Positions 1 through 8,355 of a stretch of DNA of 64,000 bases are shown here, piece after piece. The position numbers were made by a program, and so were the translations under genes. The notes under the pieces were generated by a model that searched no databases, was not told where the DNA came from, and worked only from the letters and a program-made list of their open reading frames with translations. The stretch is from Fulvimarina sp039652615 (lineage in GTDB: Bacteria > Pseudomonadota > Alphaproteobacteria > Rhizobiales > Rhizobiaceae). Location of the stretch: assembly GCF_039652615.1 (NCBI RefSeq), contig NZ_JBDJAC010000001.1:62001-126000 (forward strand). The letters are read 5' to 3'. How positions within the stretch are numbered: position 1 is the stretch's first letter; the number at the start of each line of letters is the position of its first letter.

Positions 1-616
1 GATGGGTCGCCCAGAGGACGGAGACGTTCTCCTCTTCCACAAGCCGGCGAACCTCAGAGACGATTTCGGCGCGAGATTTGATATCGAGACCGGTGGTCGG
101 TTCGTCGAGCAGGATGAGGCGAGGGCGATGGATGAAGGCGCGAACGATCTCGATGCGCCGAAGCTGCCCTCCGGATAGGCTGCGCGCCTTCTCGCCGAGC
201 CGTTCGGAGAGTTCGGAATTTTTCAGGATTTCGCCGATGCGGTCTTCTGCGGCCTTGCGGCCGATACCGTGCAGCGCGGCGTGATACACGAGGTTCTGCC
301 TGATCGAGAGGTCGAGATCGAGCGTGCGCGCCTGAAAGACGACGCCGAGCCGGCGGAGGGCTTCCGTCGACTGGCCGCGCAAGGGAAAGCCGAGAATGCT
401 GATCTCGCCTTGCCGCGTGTTGAAGAGGCGCGTGATCAGCGAGAAGAGGGTCGACTTGCCTGCGCCGTTCGGGCCGAGCAGTGCGGTAAACGAGCCTTGC
501 GGCACGGAAAACGAGACATCGTCCAGCGCCTTTCGTGAGCCGTAGGAATGGCTGACGCCGTCCACCTTCAGGGCGAGCGGCGCTGATGTCGTCGAAACGT
601 CAGCCGTATTGGCCAC
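1..616 (-). CDS. ABC transporter ATP-binding protein, PQQ-alcohol-dehydrogenase type (3' end cut by window)
   Basis: This is the nucleotide-binding subunit of an ABC transporter; 205 codons are visible and the C-terminus lies outside the window. In order it shows Walker A GPNGAGKST (48-56), the Q-loop Gln95, the signature LSGGQ (147-151), Walker B LILLDE (167-172) and the switch His205. I start it at a GTG because GGGAGG lies about 8 nt upstream. It closes a minus-strand run holding a YVTN beta-propeller and a cupredoxin-like protein. That neighbourhood is known for the ABC subunits of PQQ-dependent alcohol dehydrogenase systems (TIGR03864-type), so the substrate is probably tied to periplasmic alcohol oxidation. 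The ATPase call is secure; the PQQ link is inferred from context. The permease gene should lie just left of the window. Confidence 0.9.
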   Translation of the reverse strand, partial: MANTADVSTTSAPLALKVDGVSHSYGSRKALDDVSFSVPQGSFTALLGPNGAGKSTLFSLITRLFNTRQGEISILGFPLRGQSTEALRRLGVVFQARTLDLDLSIRQNLVYHAALHGIGRKAAEDRIGEILKNSELSERLGEKARSLSGGQLRRIEIVRAFIHRPRLILLDEPTTGLDIKSRAEIVSEVRRLVEEENVSVLWATH

Positions 617-687
617 GCGATATGCCTCCCAATGCTGGCACGGCGCGAAAAGCGCGCCGTCCCGATGTTCAATGCGTCGACAAAGGC

Positions 688-1371
688 TTACGGGACGACC
701 GTGATCGTGCCTTTCATGTCGTGCTCTTCGTCCGCGAGCCCTTCCACATACCATTCATAGCGGCCGGGGCGAATGGTCTGGAACTGAACCGTGATCGGCC
801 CCTGGGTATCGAATTCCAGCCATGCGGGCGAACCGTCCATGTGGATCTCGCGATCCTCGATGACGATCTGGTTGTTCCAGACGTTCCGGAAGAAGTCCGG
901 CGCGTGCCACTTATACTCGACGCCGCCCTCGGACACGATGTCCCAGCGATAGGGTTGGCCGGCGCGCAGCACGAAGTCCTTGGCACTGACCGCGTAAGGC
1001 TCACCGTCCTCGCCGATGACGAGGGGCGTGATGATCTGGGAAGACAGGGAAACCGGCGGAAGGCCGATCTGGTCGCCGTTGAGGGCTGCTGCCGGCATCA
1101 TCTCCGAGCCCGGCGCCATATTGAGCTCGCTTGCGGGCGGGACCATGTCACCGGATGCGACGTCGTCATCATCGTCGTCATCGTCCATATCAGCGGATGC
1201 GCCTGATGTCTCATCGTCGTCATCCGCGTTTGAGGATGCGGCTGCATCGCTCGAAGCGCTCGATTCCGACATGCTTTCCGATGAACCGGACGTGTTGTCC
1301 TGGGCATGGGCCGCCGGTGCGAGGATGAGGCTCGATGCCATGAGGGCGAGCCAGAGTTTGGTGTTCAGCAT
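688..1371 (-). CDS. secreted acidic protein with cupredoxin-like C-terminal fold
   Basis: A 227-residue exported protein. It has a signal peptide (1-23, cleavage after AHA) and then a Ser/Asp-rich low-complexity stretch (about 27-72) that includes eight consecutive Asp. The C-terminal part (about 110-227) has the spacing of a cupredoxin beta-sandwich and ends in an MKGTITVVP strand. The protein has no cysteine at all, so a type-1 blue copper site is impossible. Candidate metal ligands are His156, His177, His217 and Met219. The start has a strong GGAGGAAAC site. It sits 53 nt after the beta-propeller gene and 71 nt before the ABC ATPase gene and is probably co-transcribed with both. A role with the periplasmic PQQ system (metal or electron handling, or a structural part) is inference only. 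The family was not recognised with certainty. Confidence 0.75.
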   Translation of the reverse strand: MLNTKLWLALMASSLILAPAAHAQDNTSGSSESMSESSASSDAAASSNADDDDETSGASADMDDDDDDDDVASGDMVPPASELNMAPGSEMMPAAALNGDQIGLPPVSLSSQIITPLVIGEDGEPYAVSAKDFVLRAGQPYRWDIVSEGGVEYKWHAPDFFRNVWNNQIVIEDREIHMDGSPAWLEFDTQGPITVQFQTIRPGRYEWYVEGLADEEHDMKGTITVVP

Positions 1372-1424
1372 GTTTCCTCCAGTCTGCTGTATTCAGGTCT
1401 TGCGAGGTGATGGCCCTTTCGAGC

Positions 1425-2402
1425 CTATTCGACATCGGCGACGGCAACGCCCCAGGGCTGCTGGCCGACCTGCACCGATTTGATGACCTCGTCCTCGGAG
1501 ACGTCGACAATGGAGATGTCGTTGGAGATGCCGTTCGTCGTGAAGAGGTATTCGGCGTCCGGCGAGAAGGCGAGCTGCCAGACGCGCTGGCCGACGAGGA
1601 GATAGTCCAGCACCTCATAGGTGTTGGCATCGACGACCGCGACACGGTTGGCGGGGCCAAGCGCGACATAGGCCTTGGTGTCGTCCGGCGTAATCCGCAC
1701 GCCGACCGGCTGGATTGCCTCGGAGCGAATGCCCTGGATCTCGAAGGTTATCTTTTTCTTGATCTGCTTGGTCTCGGCATCGATGACCGAAACGGTGCCG
1801 CCAATCTCGGCCGAGACCCAGATTTCCGACCCATCCGACTTGTATTGTGCAAAGCGCGGGCGGGAATCGACAAGCACATTCGCCGTGATCTGCTGAGAAT
1901 CCCTGTCGATGAAATGGGCCATGTTCGTCGTTTCCGAGGTGTTGACGATCGTCTGGCCATCCGGGGAAATGCCCATTCCCTCCGGTTCGACGCCCACTGG
2001 AATTTCGATCACGCGGGACCCGGTTTCCAGATTGATCACCGTCACCAGATTGTCGTCCTCGTTGGCCGCATAAAGCCGCGTTCCGTCGGGCGAGACGACC
2101 AGAAGTTCGGGATCGGGACCGGACGGCAGGGTGCGGATGAACTCGTAGGTGTCGGTCGAGAATTCCTTGATGATGTCGTCGTCGGACGTGCAGACATAGA
2201 GGCTCTTGCCGTCCGGGCTCACCGCGATGCCGCGGGGTCTCTGACCGACATCGAAGGTGTCGACCACCTCGAAGTTCTCCGAATCGAGAACCGTGATGTC
2301 GTTGCCCTTCTCATTCGACACGAAGATCTTGTAGGCGAAAGCGGGCGTGCCGGCGAGCATCAACGCTCCGGCGATTGCACTGGAAACCAAAAGGTTTTTC
2401 AT
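1425..2402 (-). CDS. PQQ-catabolism-associated YVTN beta-propeller protein
   Basis: A periplasmic beta-propeller of 325 residues with a signal peptide at 1-23. It contains about seven repeats of about 42 residues, each with a YVTN-like strand followed by a SPDG turn (for example 'GIAVSPDGKSLYV' and 'LLVVSPDGTRLYA'). Length and repeats fit the TIGR03866 family, proteins that accompany PQQ-dependent alcohol dehydrogenases. I start at the ATG with GGGAGGACCG directly upstream. A possible start 15 codons earlier adds a non-signal-like extension and is rejected. Propellers of this group have no proven enzymatic activity; a scaffold or quinoprotein-partner role is likely. It is probably in one transcript with the cupredoxin-like and ABC genes. 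Confidence 0.88.
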   Translation of the reverse strand: MKNLLVSSAIAGALMLAGTPAFAYKIFVSNEKGNDITVLDSENFEVVDTFDVGQRPRGIAVSPDGKSLYVCTSDDDIIKEFSTDTYEFIRTLPSGPDPELLVVSPDGTRLYAANEDDNLVTVINLETGSRVIEIPVGVEPEGMGISPDGQTIVNTSETTNMAHFIDRDSQQITANVLVDSRPRFAQYKSDGSEIWVSAEIGGTVSVIDAETKQIKKKITFEIQGIRSEAIQPVGVRITPDDTKAYVALGPANRVAVVDANTYEVLDYLLVGQRVWQLAFSPDAEYLFTTNGISNDISIVDVSEDEVIKSVQVGQQPWGVAVADVE

Positions 2403-2514
2403 CGGTCCTCCCTTGGGGTCGGAACGCCGAGGCGTTCCGATAGTCACTTCAAAGTCCGGAAAGGCTGCTGCGATCGAGGCAAAGCTGAGCCGCAGCCGGT
2501 TTTGCGGGCTCTTC

Positions 2515-2787
2515 TTATTCGTCGATCGACATGACCGTGATCTGATAATCGCCGTTCAACTTGATGTCGTATTGGCCAATTTCACAGGTCGCATCGTCGA
2601 CTTCGAAGAGATTGTCGCTCTCTTTCTCCACAGCCGTTGCTTCGCAGCCGATCTTGGACAGCGTTTCGTTCACCATCTGAACTTCTTCGTCGGATGCCAT
2701 TTCCTCAACGGTGTCGTCGCTGTCCTGGGCAAATGCGACGGTCGAGGCGGCGGCGAAGGCGGAGGCAAGCACGAGGCGTTTGATCAT
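2515..2787 (-). CDS. small secreted two-cysteine protein
   Basis: A 90-residue protein with a clear signal peptide (1-20, cleavage after AFA). The mature part is acidic and has two cysteines, Cys48 and Cys68, that could form a disulfide in the periplasm. The alternation of helix ('VNETLSKIGCEATAVEKE') and strands ('YDIKLNGDYQITVMSID') resembles PepSY-like small domains, but I cannot assign it firmly. The ATG has GGAAGGATCGACG upstream; a start 28 codons earlier would hide the signal peptide. It lies 112 nt upstream of the beta-propeller gene on the same strand and may share its transcript, which suggests a periplasmic accessory of the PQQ system. The exact function is unknown. Confidence 0.7.
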   Translation of the reverse strand: MIKRLVLASAFAAASTVAFAQDSDDTVEEMASDEEVQMVNETLSKIGCEATAVEKESDNLFEVDDATCEIGQYDIKLNGDYQITVMSIDE

Positions 2788-3050
2788 CGTCGATCCTTCC
2801 TGTTCAATCTCGGTTTGTGGTGAGGGTGTCACCGACAATCGTCGAGGCCCGCAGCTTGAGAGAAGCATCAAGAATCAAAGCGGTCCGATGCTTCGCCTGC
2901 GGGCGAAACGTGTCACCACCGCTTCACTGCACCTTGGGAGACGCGGCAAAGCGGCGGTGACTGTTTGCAGGATGTGGCGGCCGCAAGGTTGCGACAACGG
3001 GATTACTTCCCGTGTTCTTCAACGGGGTGCGGTGCTGCCTGACTTTCCGG
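2788..3050. other. intergenic region, likely promoter of the secreted-protein/ABC run
   Basis: 263 nt separate the response regulator from the small secreted protein. A hairpin lies at 2997-3013 (ACGGG / CCCGT, 7-nt loop). On the minus strand it looks like a tRNA T-arm followed by an acceptor-like strand, but the loop is AAGTAAT rather than TTCRAAT and no 5' half is present. No convincing gene is seen. The small reading frame at 2924-3109 is probably spurious. Confidence 0.4.
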
Positions 3051-3695
3051 TTACGAATCGGCCTTCTGTGCAGCCACAAGCATTCGCCCACCCCGGGTTT
3101 CGAGGGCAAAGCGCACGAGGTCGGCCGTCCGATCGAGTCCGAGCTTTTCCTTCAGCTTGGTCGCGGTGTTGGCGGCCGTCTTGTAGGCGATGCCGAGTCC
3201 GTCCGCGATCTCCGACAGGCTGTTGCCCTCGCCAAGCATCTGGAGGATCTGCAATTCGCGCCGGGTAAGGGTTTCGAGGCCTGCATTCTGCGGCTGCTCG
3301 CTCATGAGCGCCGCCGTCTCCGTGTCCGTATAGGTTTTGCCCTCAAGCGCCTGCTCGATCGCGACGAGGAGTTCGTCGGAGGATGCGCTCTTGGCCACAT
3401 AACCCAACGCGCCCTCGCGCCGTGCCGATGCGGCATAGGCGATATCGGAATACATCGAGAAGACGACGATCCTCGCCGTCGGGGTGTCCGCTTTCAGCCG
3501 TCGCAGGACTTCGAGGCCACTTCCGTTCTTGAGATTGATGTCGAGAACGGTCACGTCCGGCCGCAGCCGGCGAAACTCCGTCAGCGCCTCCGCCGGTGTT
3601 TCCGCTTCCCCGAATTCGACGACGCCGAGCGTATCGACCAGACGCTTGACGCCGTCCCGAACGACCGTGTGGTCGTCGACGATGAGTATCTTCAC
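3051..3695 (-). CDS. NarL/LuxR-type response regulator
   Basis: A 214-residue DNA-binding response regulator. The receiver domain (1-120) has the acidic pocket Asp7-Asp8, phospho-acceptor Asp52 (in 'VTVLDINLKNGSG') and Lys102. The C-terminal LuxR-type helix-turn-helix (about 140-205) starts with 'LTRRELQILQMLGEG'. Its ATG overlaps the stop of the upstream histidine kinase by 4 nt, so the two are translationally coupled and almost certainly cognate. NarL-type pairs often control PQQ-dependent alcohol dehydrogenase genes, and this pair sits directly upstream of the PQQ-type run. That target is inference from position. Confidence 0.93.
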   Translation of the reverse strand: MKILIVDDHTVVRDGVKRLVDTLGVVEFGEAETPAEALTEFRRLRPDVTVLDINLKNGSGLEVLRRLKADTPTARIVVFSMYSDIAYAASARREGALGYVAKSASSDELLVAIEQALEGKTYTDTETAALMSEQPQNAGLETLTRRELQILQMLGEGNSLSEIADGLGIAYKTAANTATKLKEKLGLDRTADLVRFALETRGGRMLVAAQKADS

Positions 3696-5056
3696 GTCTC
3701 GTGCCCCATCCCGTTTCCTCCTGATGCAGCCGAATCTTCCTGTCGCGAGAGAGGTATGCTTCCTTTGACGCGAACGCCAGCGGGAAGAAGCACTTCGCCG
3801 ACTTCAAGAGAGCCGCCTGCCGTCTCAAGGCGCTCGCGCATGCCGATGATCCCGAAGCCGTTTTTCTGTCTCCCCTCGGGAAAGCCGCCGCCGTCGTCGC
3901 GAACGGTGAAGGTGAGCGCGTTCTCCGTCTTTCTCAGTTTGACCGCGATGCGCGTTGGCAGCCCGTGTTTGAGGGCGTTGTGAACCGCTTCACGGATCGC
4001 CCTGAACATCGTCGTTTCGACAGGGGCCGGATAGGTGTCATCCTCCGCCTCCAGCTTAAACGTCACGTTCGGATGCCTTTCACCAAGTGTCGCAAGGTGG
4101 TCTTCGAGCGCCGCCTTCAGGCCAAGACCGGGCATGACGCCCGGCCTCAGTTCGGTGAGGATGCGCCGCACGGCCTTGCGGGCCTCGGCCGCGCTGGTCT
4201 TGATGGCCTGCGCGCGCTCCGCCGTTCCGTCCTTCTCGTCCTTCGGGAGCTTGCGCGCGATCGCGCCGGCCTCGACATCGATGGCGAAAAGAAGCGGGCC
4301 GACATCGTCGTGAAGATCGCGCGCCAGTGCCGCCCGCTCCTCGTCCTGCAGACGCTGAAGCTGTTCGGACAATCGCCGGTTTGCGATCGAGGCTTCGTCG
4401 AGGCGGATGGCCATCCGATTAAGGCCTTTGGCGAGGTCACGCAGTTCCGGTGGGCCCTTGGGCACGATCTGCACGGCGGTCTCTCCGGCCCCGATCCGCT
4501 CATGGGCTCTCTGAATGGCGCCGATCGACTTGAGTGAGGCATCGACCACCAGCCAGATCGCCGCAAAGGTGATGAGGACGAAGGCGACCAGGATCATCAC
4601 GACATTGACCGCATCGCTCCAGGTCTCGGCGATTTCGTTGCGTGGATCGATGGAGACGACGACCGCGACGACCGGCGCCGCAAGCCCGCTGAGTGGGATA
4701 ATCCGGGTCGGCTGTGGCGGGGCGAGCAGCGTGACGAACCAGTGCGGCAGTCCGCGATAGACCTCTGCCGGCTGGGAGGTCGCGCGCACTTCGCCGCGCG
4801 CATCGATGAGCATCATCCGCACGTCGCGATCGCCGTTATGGGAGCGGATGAAACCCTGGAGCTTGCCCTGCACATCGCGCGTGGCGGGGAGTTCGGCGAT
4901 GAGTTGCGCCACGCGGTTCTCCGCGCTCGTCTCGGCAGCTTTCAGTTCGGAAGCGATCGAGTCCCGCGCCTGTTCATAGGCGAGGACCGCACCAATCGAG
5001 ATGATGGCGACGAACGCGATGGCAAAGGTCAGGGCGAGGCGGGCTTTGAGTGACAC
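3692..5056 (-). CDS. NarX/UhpB-type sensor histidine kinase
   Basis: A 454-residue membrane sensor kinase. It has TM1 at about 7-28, a periplasmic domain of about 120 residues (30-150), TM2 at about 150-172, a HAMP-like linker and a HisKA_3 dimerisation domain with the motif RDLHDDVGP (His249 is the phospho-site). The ATPase domain shows the N-box 'REAVHNALKHG' and G-boxes 'VRDDGGGF' and 'GFGIIGMRERL'. HisKA_3 kinases pair with NarL-type regulators, and the next gene is one, overlapping by 4 nt. The start is GTG with a weak GAGGCAAC site. The periplasmic domain has no recognisable fold, so the ligand is unknown; an alcohol, aldehyde or quinone-linked signal is a guess from the neighbours. Confidence 0.92.
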   Translation of the reverse strand: MSLKARLALTFAIAFVAIISIGAVLAYEQARDSIASELKAAETSAENRVAQLIAELPATRDVQGKLQGFIRSHNGDRDVRMMLIDARGEVRATSQPAEVYRGLPHWFVTLLAPPQPTRIIPLSGLAAPVVAVVVSIDPRNEIAETWSDAVNVVMILVAFVLITFAAIWLVVDASLKSIGAIQRAHERIGAGETAVQIVPKGPPELRDLAKGLNRMAIRLDEASIANRRLSEQLQRLQDEERAALARDLHDDVGPLLFAIDVEAGAIARKLPKDEKDGTAERAQAIKTSAAEARKAVRRILTELRPGVMPGLGLKAALEDHLATLGERHPNVTFKLEAEDDTYPAPVETTMFRAIREAVHNALKHGLPTRIAVKLRKTENALTFTVRDDGGGFPEGRQKNGFGIIGMRERLETAGGSLEVGEVLLPAGVRVKGSIPLSRQEDSAASGGNGMGHET

Positions 5057-5107
5057 GAATGATGTGTTGCCTCGTTATCCGCCCGGAGGCAACACGGTGA
5101 GCTTCTT

Positions 5108-6385
5108 CTAGTTCTTCGGGCAGCGGCGGAATTCGGAAAGGCGGGGCGAGGTCAAAGCCTGCGCCGGATCGCTCGACCAGTCCGTGCGCCGAAGGGTATC
5201 GCCGCTGTGTTCGAAGACGAACCAGCCGAACCACGACATGCCCTCGCCAGAGCAGAGCCCCTCGACCATCGACGTCGTCTCGCCGACGGATCCCTTGTCG
5301 AACGTACAGGCGCTTTCGTAGGCCGAATAGGCGACATTCGCGCCATCGGGGCCTTCGGAAAACGCGATGGGACCGAGATCGCAGCCCAGTTCGCTGTTCT
5401 CGTGCACGGATCCGAAACGGGAGCCGAACAGTGGAGCGAAATAGGCCTGAACGTCTTGCGGAAGTGGCTCTTCCCTTGGATAGCCCCAAGCTGGCAGGAT
5501 GGTGTCCAGCGCCTCGTTCAGCGTCGAAAATTCCCGTTCCTCGCTGCAGACGTCGGAAGGACAGGTTAGGGACCAGTCCTCTCGAACCCCGGAAAGCACG
5601 TCTTGCGGCATCATCGCGGCCGTCGCGCGCCAGACGCCGAGTTGAGCGCCTTCCGCGATGAGACCGGCGACGAGGCCCTGCGGAAGGGAGCCGTCGAAAT
5701 CCCCGTTACTTTGGGAATTCATCAGCCGGTTCAGATCGTTGATGTACTCCTTTCGCAGATAGGGCCGATACCACTGAACGTCGGTGACATCCTGAAGGCC
5801 GTCCGGTTCGAGCTTGTGGATGCGTGTCGGCGCCAAAGAGGCGGCGTAGCTGTCGAAGAAATAGAGAAAGCGCTGATCGACCGTGATGATCTCCCTCGTG
5901 CCGTCCCCGTCAATGTCTTCGAAAAGGGCGCCGCCGCCGTCGTAGTCGCCGAAGTCCAGCTTCTCGATCTCGCCGCCCCGTTCGCGAAAGAACACGATCG
6001 ACGTGCAGCAATGTGCACCGCCGGAATAATAGGTGAGGAAAAGCGTCTGCCCATCGGACGTGAGTGGCTGGAGACCGATCTCGCCGCGCGGGTTGTATTC
6101 GCCATCGAAGAGGTCGAACAGTTGTGATGGCCCGCCCTCGCGGGAGATGTCGGCGACGCTTCGGGACGTCTCGTTGGTTCCCATCTTGCGCAGCGTTACG
6201 CGCCAGTCGTCGCCCTCGAAGGTCTTGCCGAAACTGCTTTCGTCCCAGGCCATCGTGCCGTCATAGGGCAGATAGGTCGTTTCGTCGGCATCCTGAGCCT
6301 GCGCGTCTATCGCGGAAAGCACGCCTGTCGTCGCCAGCGTCCCGGCGGCTATCAGGCGCGCGGCGACTGTTCTGAGTTTCTTCAT
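5108..6385 (-). CDS. secreted protein with FG-GAP-like calcium loop and GGAHCC motif
   Basis: A 425-residue exported protein (signal peptide 1-30, cleavage after AQA). Two features stand out: 'YYSGGAHCCTSIVFF' (Cys126-Cys127) and 'FEDIDGDGTREIITVD', a DxDxDG loop of the FG-GAP/VCBS type that normally binds calcium in a propeller blade. The rest has no domain I recognise and contains further cysteines. The start ATG has GGGGAG upstream; a start 15 codons earlier would spoil the signal peptide. It sits just upstream of the sensor kinase, 51 nt away and on the same strand, so it may share the operon and could act as a periplasmic partner or ligand-binding protein for the kinase. That role is speculative. 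Confidence 0.75.
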   Translation of the reverse strand: MKKLRTVAARLIAAGTLATTGVLSAIDAQAQDADETTYLPYDGTMAWDESSFGKTFEGDDWRVTLRKMGTNETSRSVADISREGGPSQLFDLFDGEYNPRGEIGLQPLTSDGQTLFLTYYSGGAHCCTSIVFFRERGGEIEKLDFGDYDGGGALFEDIDGDGTREIITVDQRFLYFFDSYAASLAPTRIHKLEPDGLQDVTDVQWYRPYLRKEYINDLNRLMNSQSNGDFDGSLPQGLVAGLIAEGAQLGVWRATAAMMPQDVLSGVREDWSLTCPSDVCSEEREFSTLNEALDTILPAWGYPREEPLPQDVQAYFAPLFGSRFGSVHENSELGCDLGPIAFSEGPDGANVAYSAYESACTFDKGSVGETTSMVEGLCSGEGMSWFGWFVFEHSGDTLRRTDWSSDPAQALTSPRLSEFRRCPKN

Positions 6386-6470
6386 CCCTCGCGCACTCCC
6401 CGGCCACGTCGATATCCACGACGTTAGCATGGATCTGGCGGACCGAAAGCGTGCTCGTAAGTCAGACGTG

Positions 6471-7127
6471 CTATCGCTTCAGAACGAAGACCGCTTGCTG
6501 GCCGAACAGGTTCCAGAACGACCAGGGCATTGCCATCGCCATCTTCTGGCCGGTCGCGTTGATGGCCTGAGCGGTCTCCACCTCCGCGCCAAGCTCTGCC
6601 GCAAGCTCCGCGAAGTCGCGGATCGTGCAGTAGTGGATGTTCGGGGTGTCGTACCAGGGTTGCGGCAGGTTCTTCGTGACCGGCATCCGGCCCCCGAACA
6701 TGAGGGCGGCCCGGATCTTGAGATGGCCGAAATTCGGGAAGGAGACGATCGCGCGTTCTCCGATCCTGAGGAGCTGGGAAAGCACTTCCTTCGGATTGCG
6801 CGTCGCCTGGATCGTCTGCGAGAGGATCACATAGTCGAAAGACTGATCGGGATAATGTATGAGATCGCGGTCCGCATCGCCCTGAATGACCGACAGACCG
6901 CGCGCAACGCAGTCGTTCACGCCGGCCTGCGATAACTCGACCCCGCGCCCGTCCACCTTGCGGCGCGCCTCGAGCAGCTGGAGCAGGGAGCCGTCGCCGC
7001 ATCCGACGTCGAGAACGCGGCTGCCCGGGGTCACCAGTTCGGCGATGATATCGAGATCGACACGCGCGCTCGGCGGCGCGGCGACGGTCGCGGTGGTGGC
7101 TTCGCCGTTGAGATCGATCGCGCTCAT
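6471..7127 (-). CDS. metW: MetW, methionine biosynthesis protein
   Basis: A 218-residue class I SAM-dependent methyltransferase-fold protein. Motif I is VLDVGCGDGS (38-47), followed by 'QGDADRDLIHYPDQSFDYVILSQ' in which the acidic and Asp-Tyr-Val-Ile segments are typical of MetW. Length is normal for the family. MetW is known to be encoded directly after metX and to be needed with MetX for homoserine O-acetylation in some bacteria; it does not act as a plain methyltransferase. Here its ATG overlaps the metX stop by 4 nt, giving tight coupling. It ends about 85 nt before the secreted-protein gene. Confidence 0.94.
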   Translation of the reverse strand: MSAIDLNGEATTATVAAPPSARVDLDIIAELVTPGSRVLDVGCGDGSLLQLLEARRKVDGRGVELSQAGVNDCVARGLSVIQGDADRDLIHYPDQSFDYVILSQTIQATRNPKEVLSQLLRIGERAIVSFPNFGHLKIRAALMFGGRMPVTKNLPQPWYDTPNIHYCTIRDFAELAAELGAEVETAQAINATGQKMAMAMPWSFWNLFGQQAVFVLKR

Positions 7128-8311
7128 TCGCTCAGCCCCCGTGCGCGTGCCGCAGACGACAGGAAACCGTCCATGGCCCGATAGAAATCCGGCTCGTCCA
7201 GAAGAAACGCATCATGCCCCTTGTCGGTCTCGACCTCGACGAAGGAGACCGATGCCGCCGCCGCATTGAGCGCATGGACGATCTCGCGGCTCTCCGCCGT
7301 CGGGAACAGCCAGTCGGATGAAAACGAGATGAGGCAGAACCGCGTCTTCGAGCCCTGAAAGGCGTTGGCGAGAAGGCCATCGAAATCGGCGGCGATGTCG
7401 AAATAGTCCATGGCCCGGGTGAGATAGAGATAGGAGTTGGCATCGAACCGGTCGACGAAGGTCGAGCCCTGGTGCCTGAGATAGCTTTCGATCTGGAAGT
7501 CGGCGTCGAAGCCGTAGCCGAAGGTCTCTCGATCCTGAAGATTTCGGCCGAACTTGCGATGCAGCGCCAACTCGGAAAGATAGGTTACATGGGCCGTCAT
7601 CCGCGCGACGGCGAGACCCTTGGTGGGACGCTTGCCTTTGGCGAAATAGCGCCCGCCATACCATTCGGGATCGGCCATGACCGCCTGGCGGCCGATCTCG
7701 TGAAAGGCGATGTTCTGCGCCGAATGGCGCGCGCCTGTCGCGATCGGGACGGCGGCGAATACCTTGTCGGGATAGCTGACGGTCCACTGGAGGACCTGCA
7801 TCCCGCCCATGGAACCGCCCACAACGGCAAAGAGCCTATCGATGCCGAAACGCTCGACGAGCATCTTCTGGGCCCTCACCATGTCGCGGATGGTGATGAC
7901 GGGCAGGTTCAAGCCGTATGGGTCGCCGCCATCGGGTTCGATCGAGGCCGGTCCGGTCGAGCCGCCGCACCCGCCGATGACGTTCGAGCAGATGACGAAG
8001 AACTTCGAGGTGTCGATCGGCTTTCCCTCGCCGATGAGGGAAGACCACCAGCCCGGCTTGCCGGTGGTTGGGGAGGGGCTCGCCGGATAGTGGTCCATGG
8101 TCAGCGCATGGCAGATCAGGATCGCGTTCGACTTGTCCGCATTGAGTTCGCCATAGGTGTTGTAGGCGATCCGAAACGGGGCGAGATCGATGCCGGCATC
8201 GAGGCGCAGGGGCTCGTCGACGCCGAACTCGGCGACAGGGCTCGATGGCCTGTAGGCTTCGCGGCTTCCCGCAGCGCGGCTCAGATTGTCGTCGATGACG
8301 GTTTCGCTCAT
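7124..8311 (-). CDS. metX: homoserine O-acyltransferase MetX
   Basis: A 395-residue alpha/beta hydrolase that acylates homoserine, the committed step of methionine synthesis. Visible are 'SNVIGGCGGSTGPASI', the nucleophile elbow GGSMGG (Ser167), Asp333 in SSDWLFP and His366 in 'KGHDAFLLDEPDF', the complete Ser-Asp-His triad. Acetyl- versus succinyl-CoA preference cannot be read safely by eye; MetX with MetW usually goes with acetyl. I chose the ATG giving MSETVIDD; the reading frame extends 47 codons upstream but that part is unlike the family. The leader carries a 15-bp tandem repeat that may be an operator. Confidence 0.94.
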   Translation of the reverse strand: MSETVIDDNLSRAAGSREAYRPSSPVAEFGVDEPLRLDAGIDLAPFRIAYNTYGELNADKSNAILICHALTMDHYPASPSPTTGKPGWWSSLIGEGKPIDTSKFFVICSNVIGGCGGSTGPASIEPDGGDPYGLNLPVITIRDMVRAQKMLVERFGIDRLFAVVGGSMGGMQVLQWTVSYPDKVFAAVPIATGARHSAQNIAFHEIGRQAVMADPEWYGGRYFAKGKRPTKGLAVARMTAHVTYLSELALHRKFGRNLQDRETFGYGFDADFQIESYLRHQGSTFVDRFDANSYLYLTRAMDYFDIAADFDGLLANAFQGSKTRFCLISFSSDWLFPTAESREIVHALNAAAASVSFVEVETDKGHDAFLLDEPDFYRAMDGFLSSAARARGLSE

Positions 8312-8355
8312 GGTTTCGCCGGGTTCGATCTCGTTCAATTCCGCGTTCTCTAATG

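Noticed and set aside
2924..3109. tRNA or tRNA remnant (T-arm-like ACGGG/CCCGT hairpin)
   Set aside because: The T-loop is AAGTAAT, and no anticodon arm or matching 5' acceptor strand lies upstream; best read as a chance hairpin.
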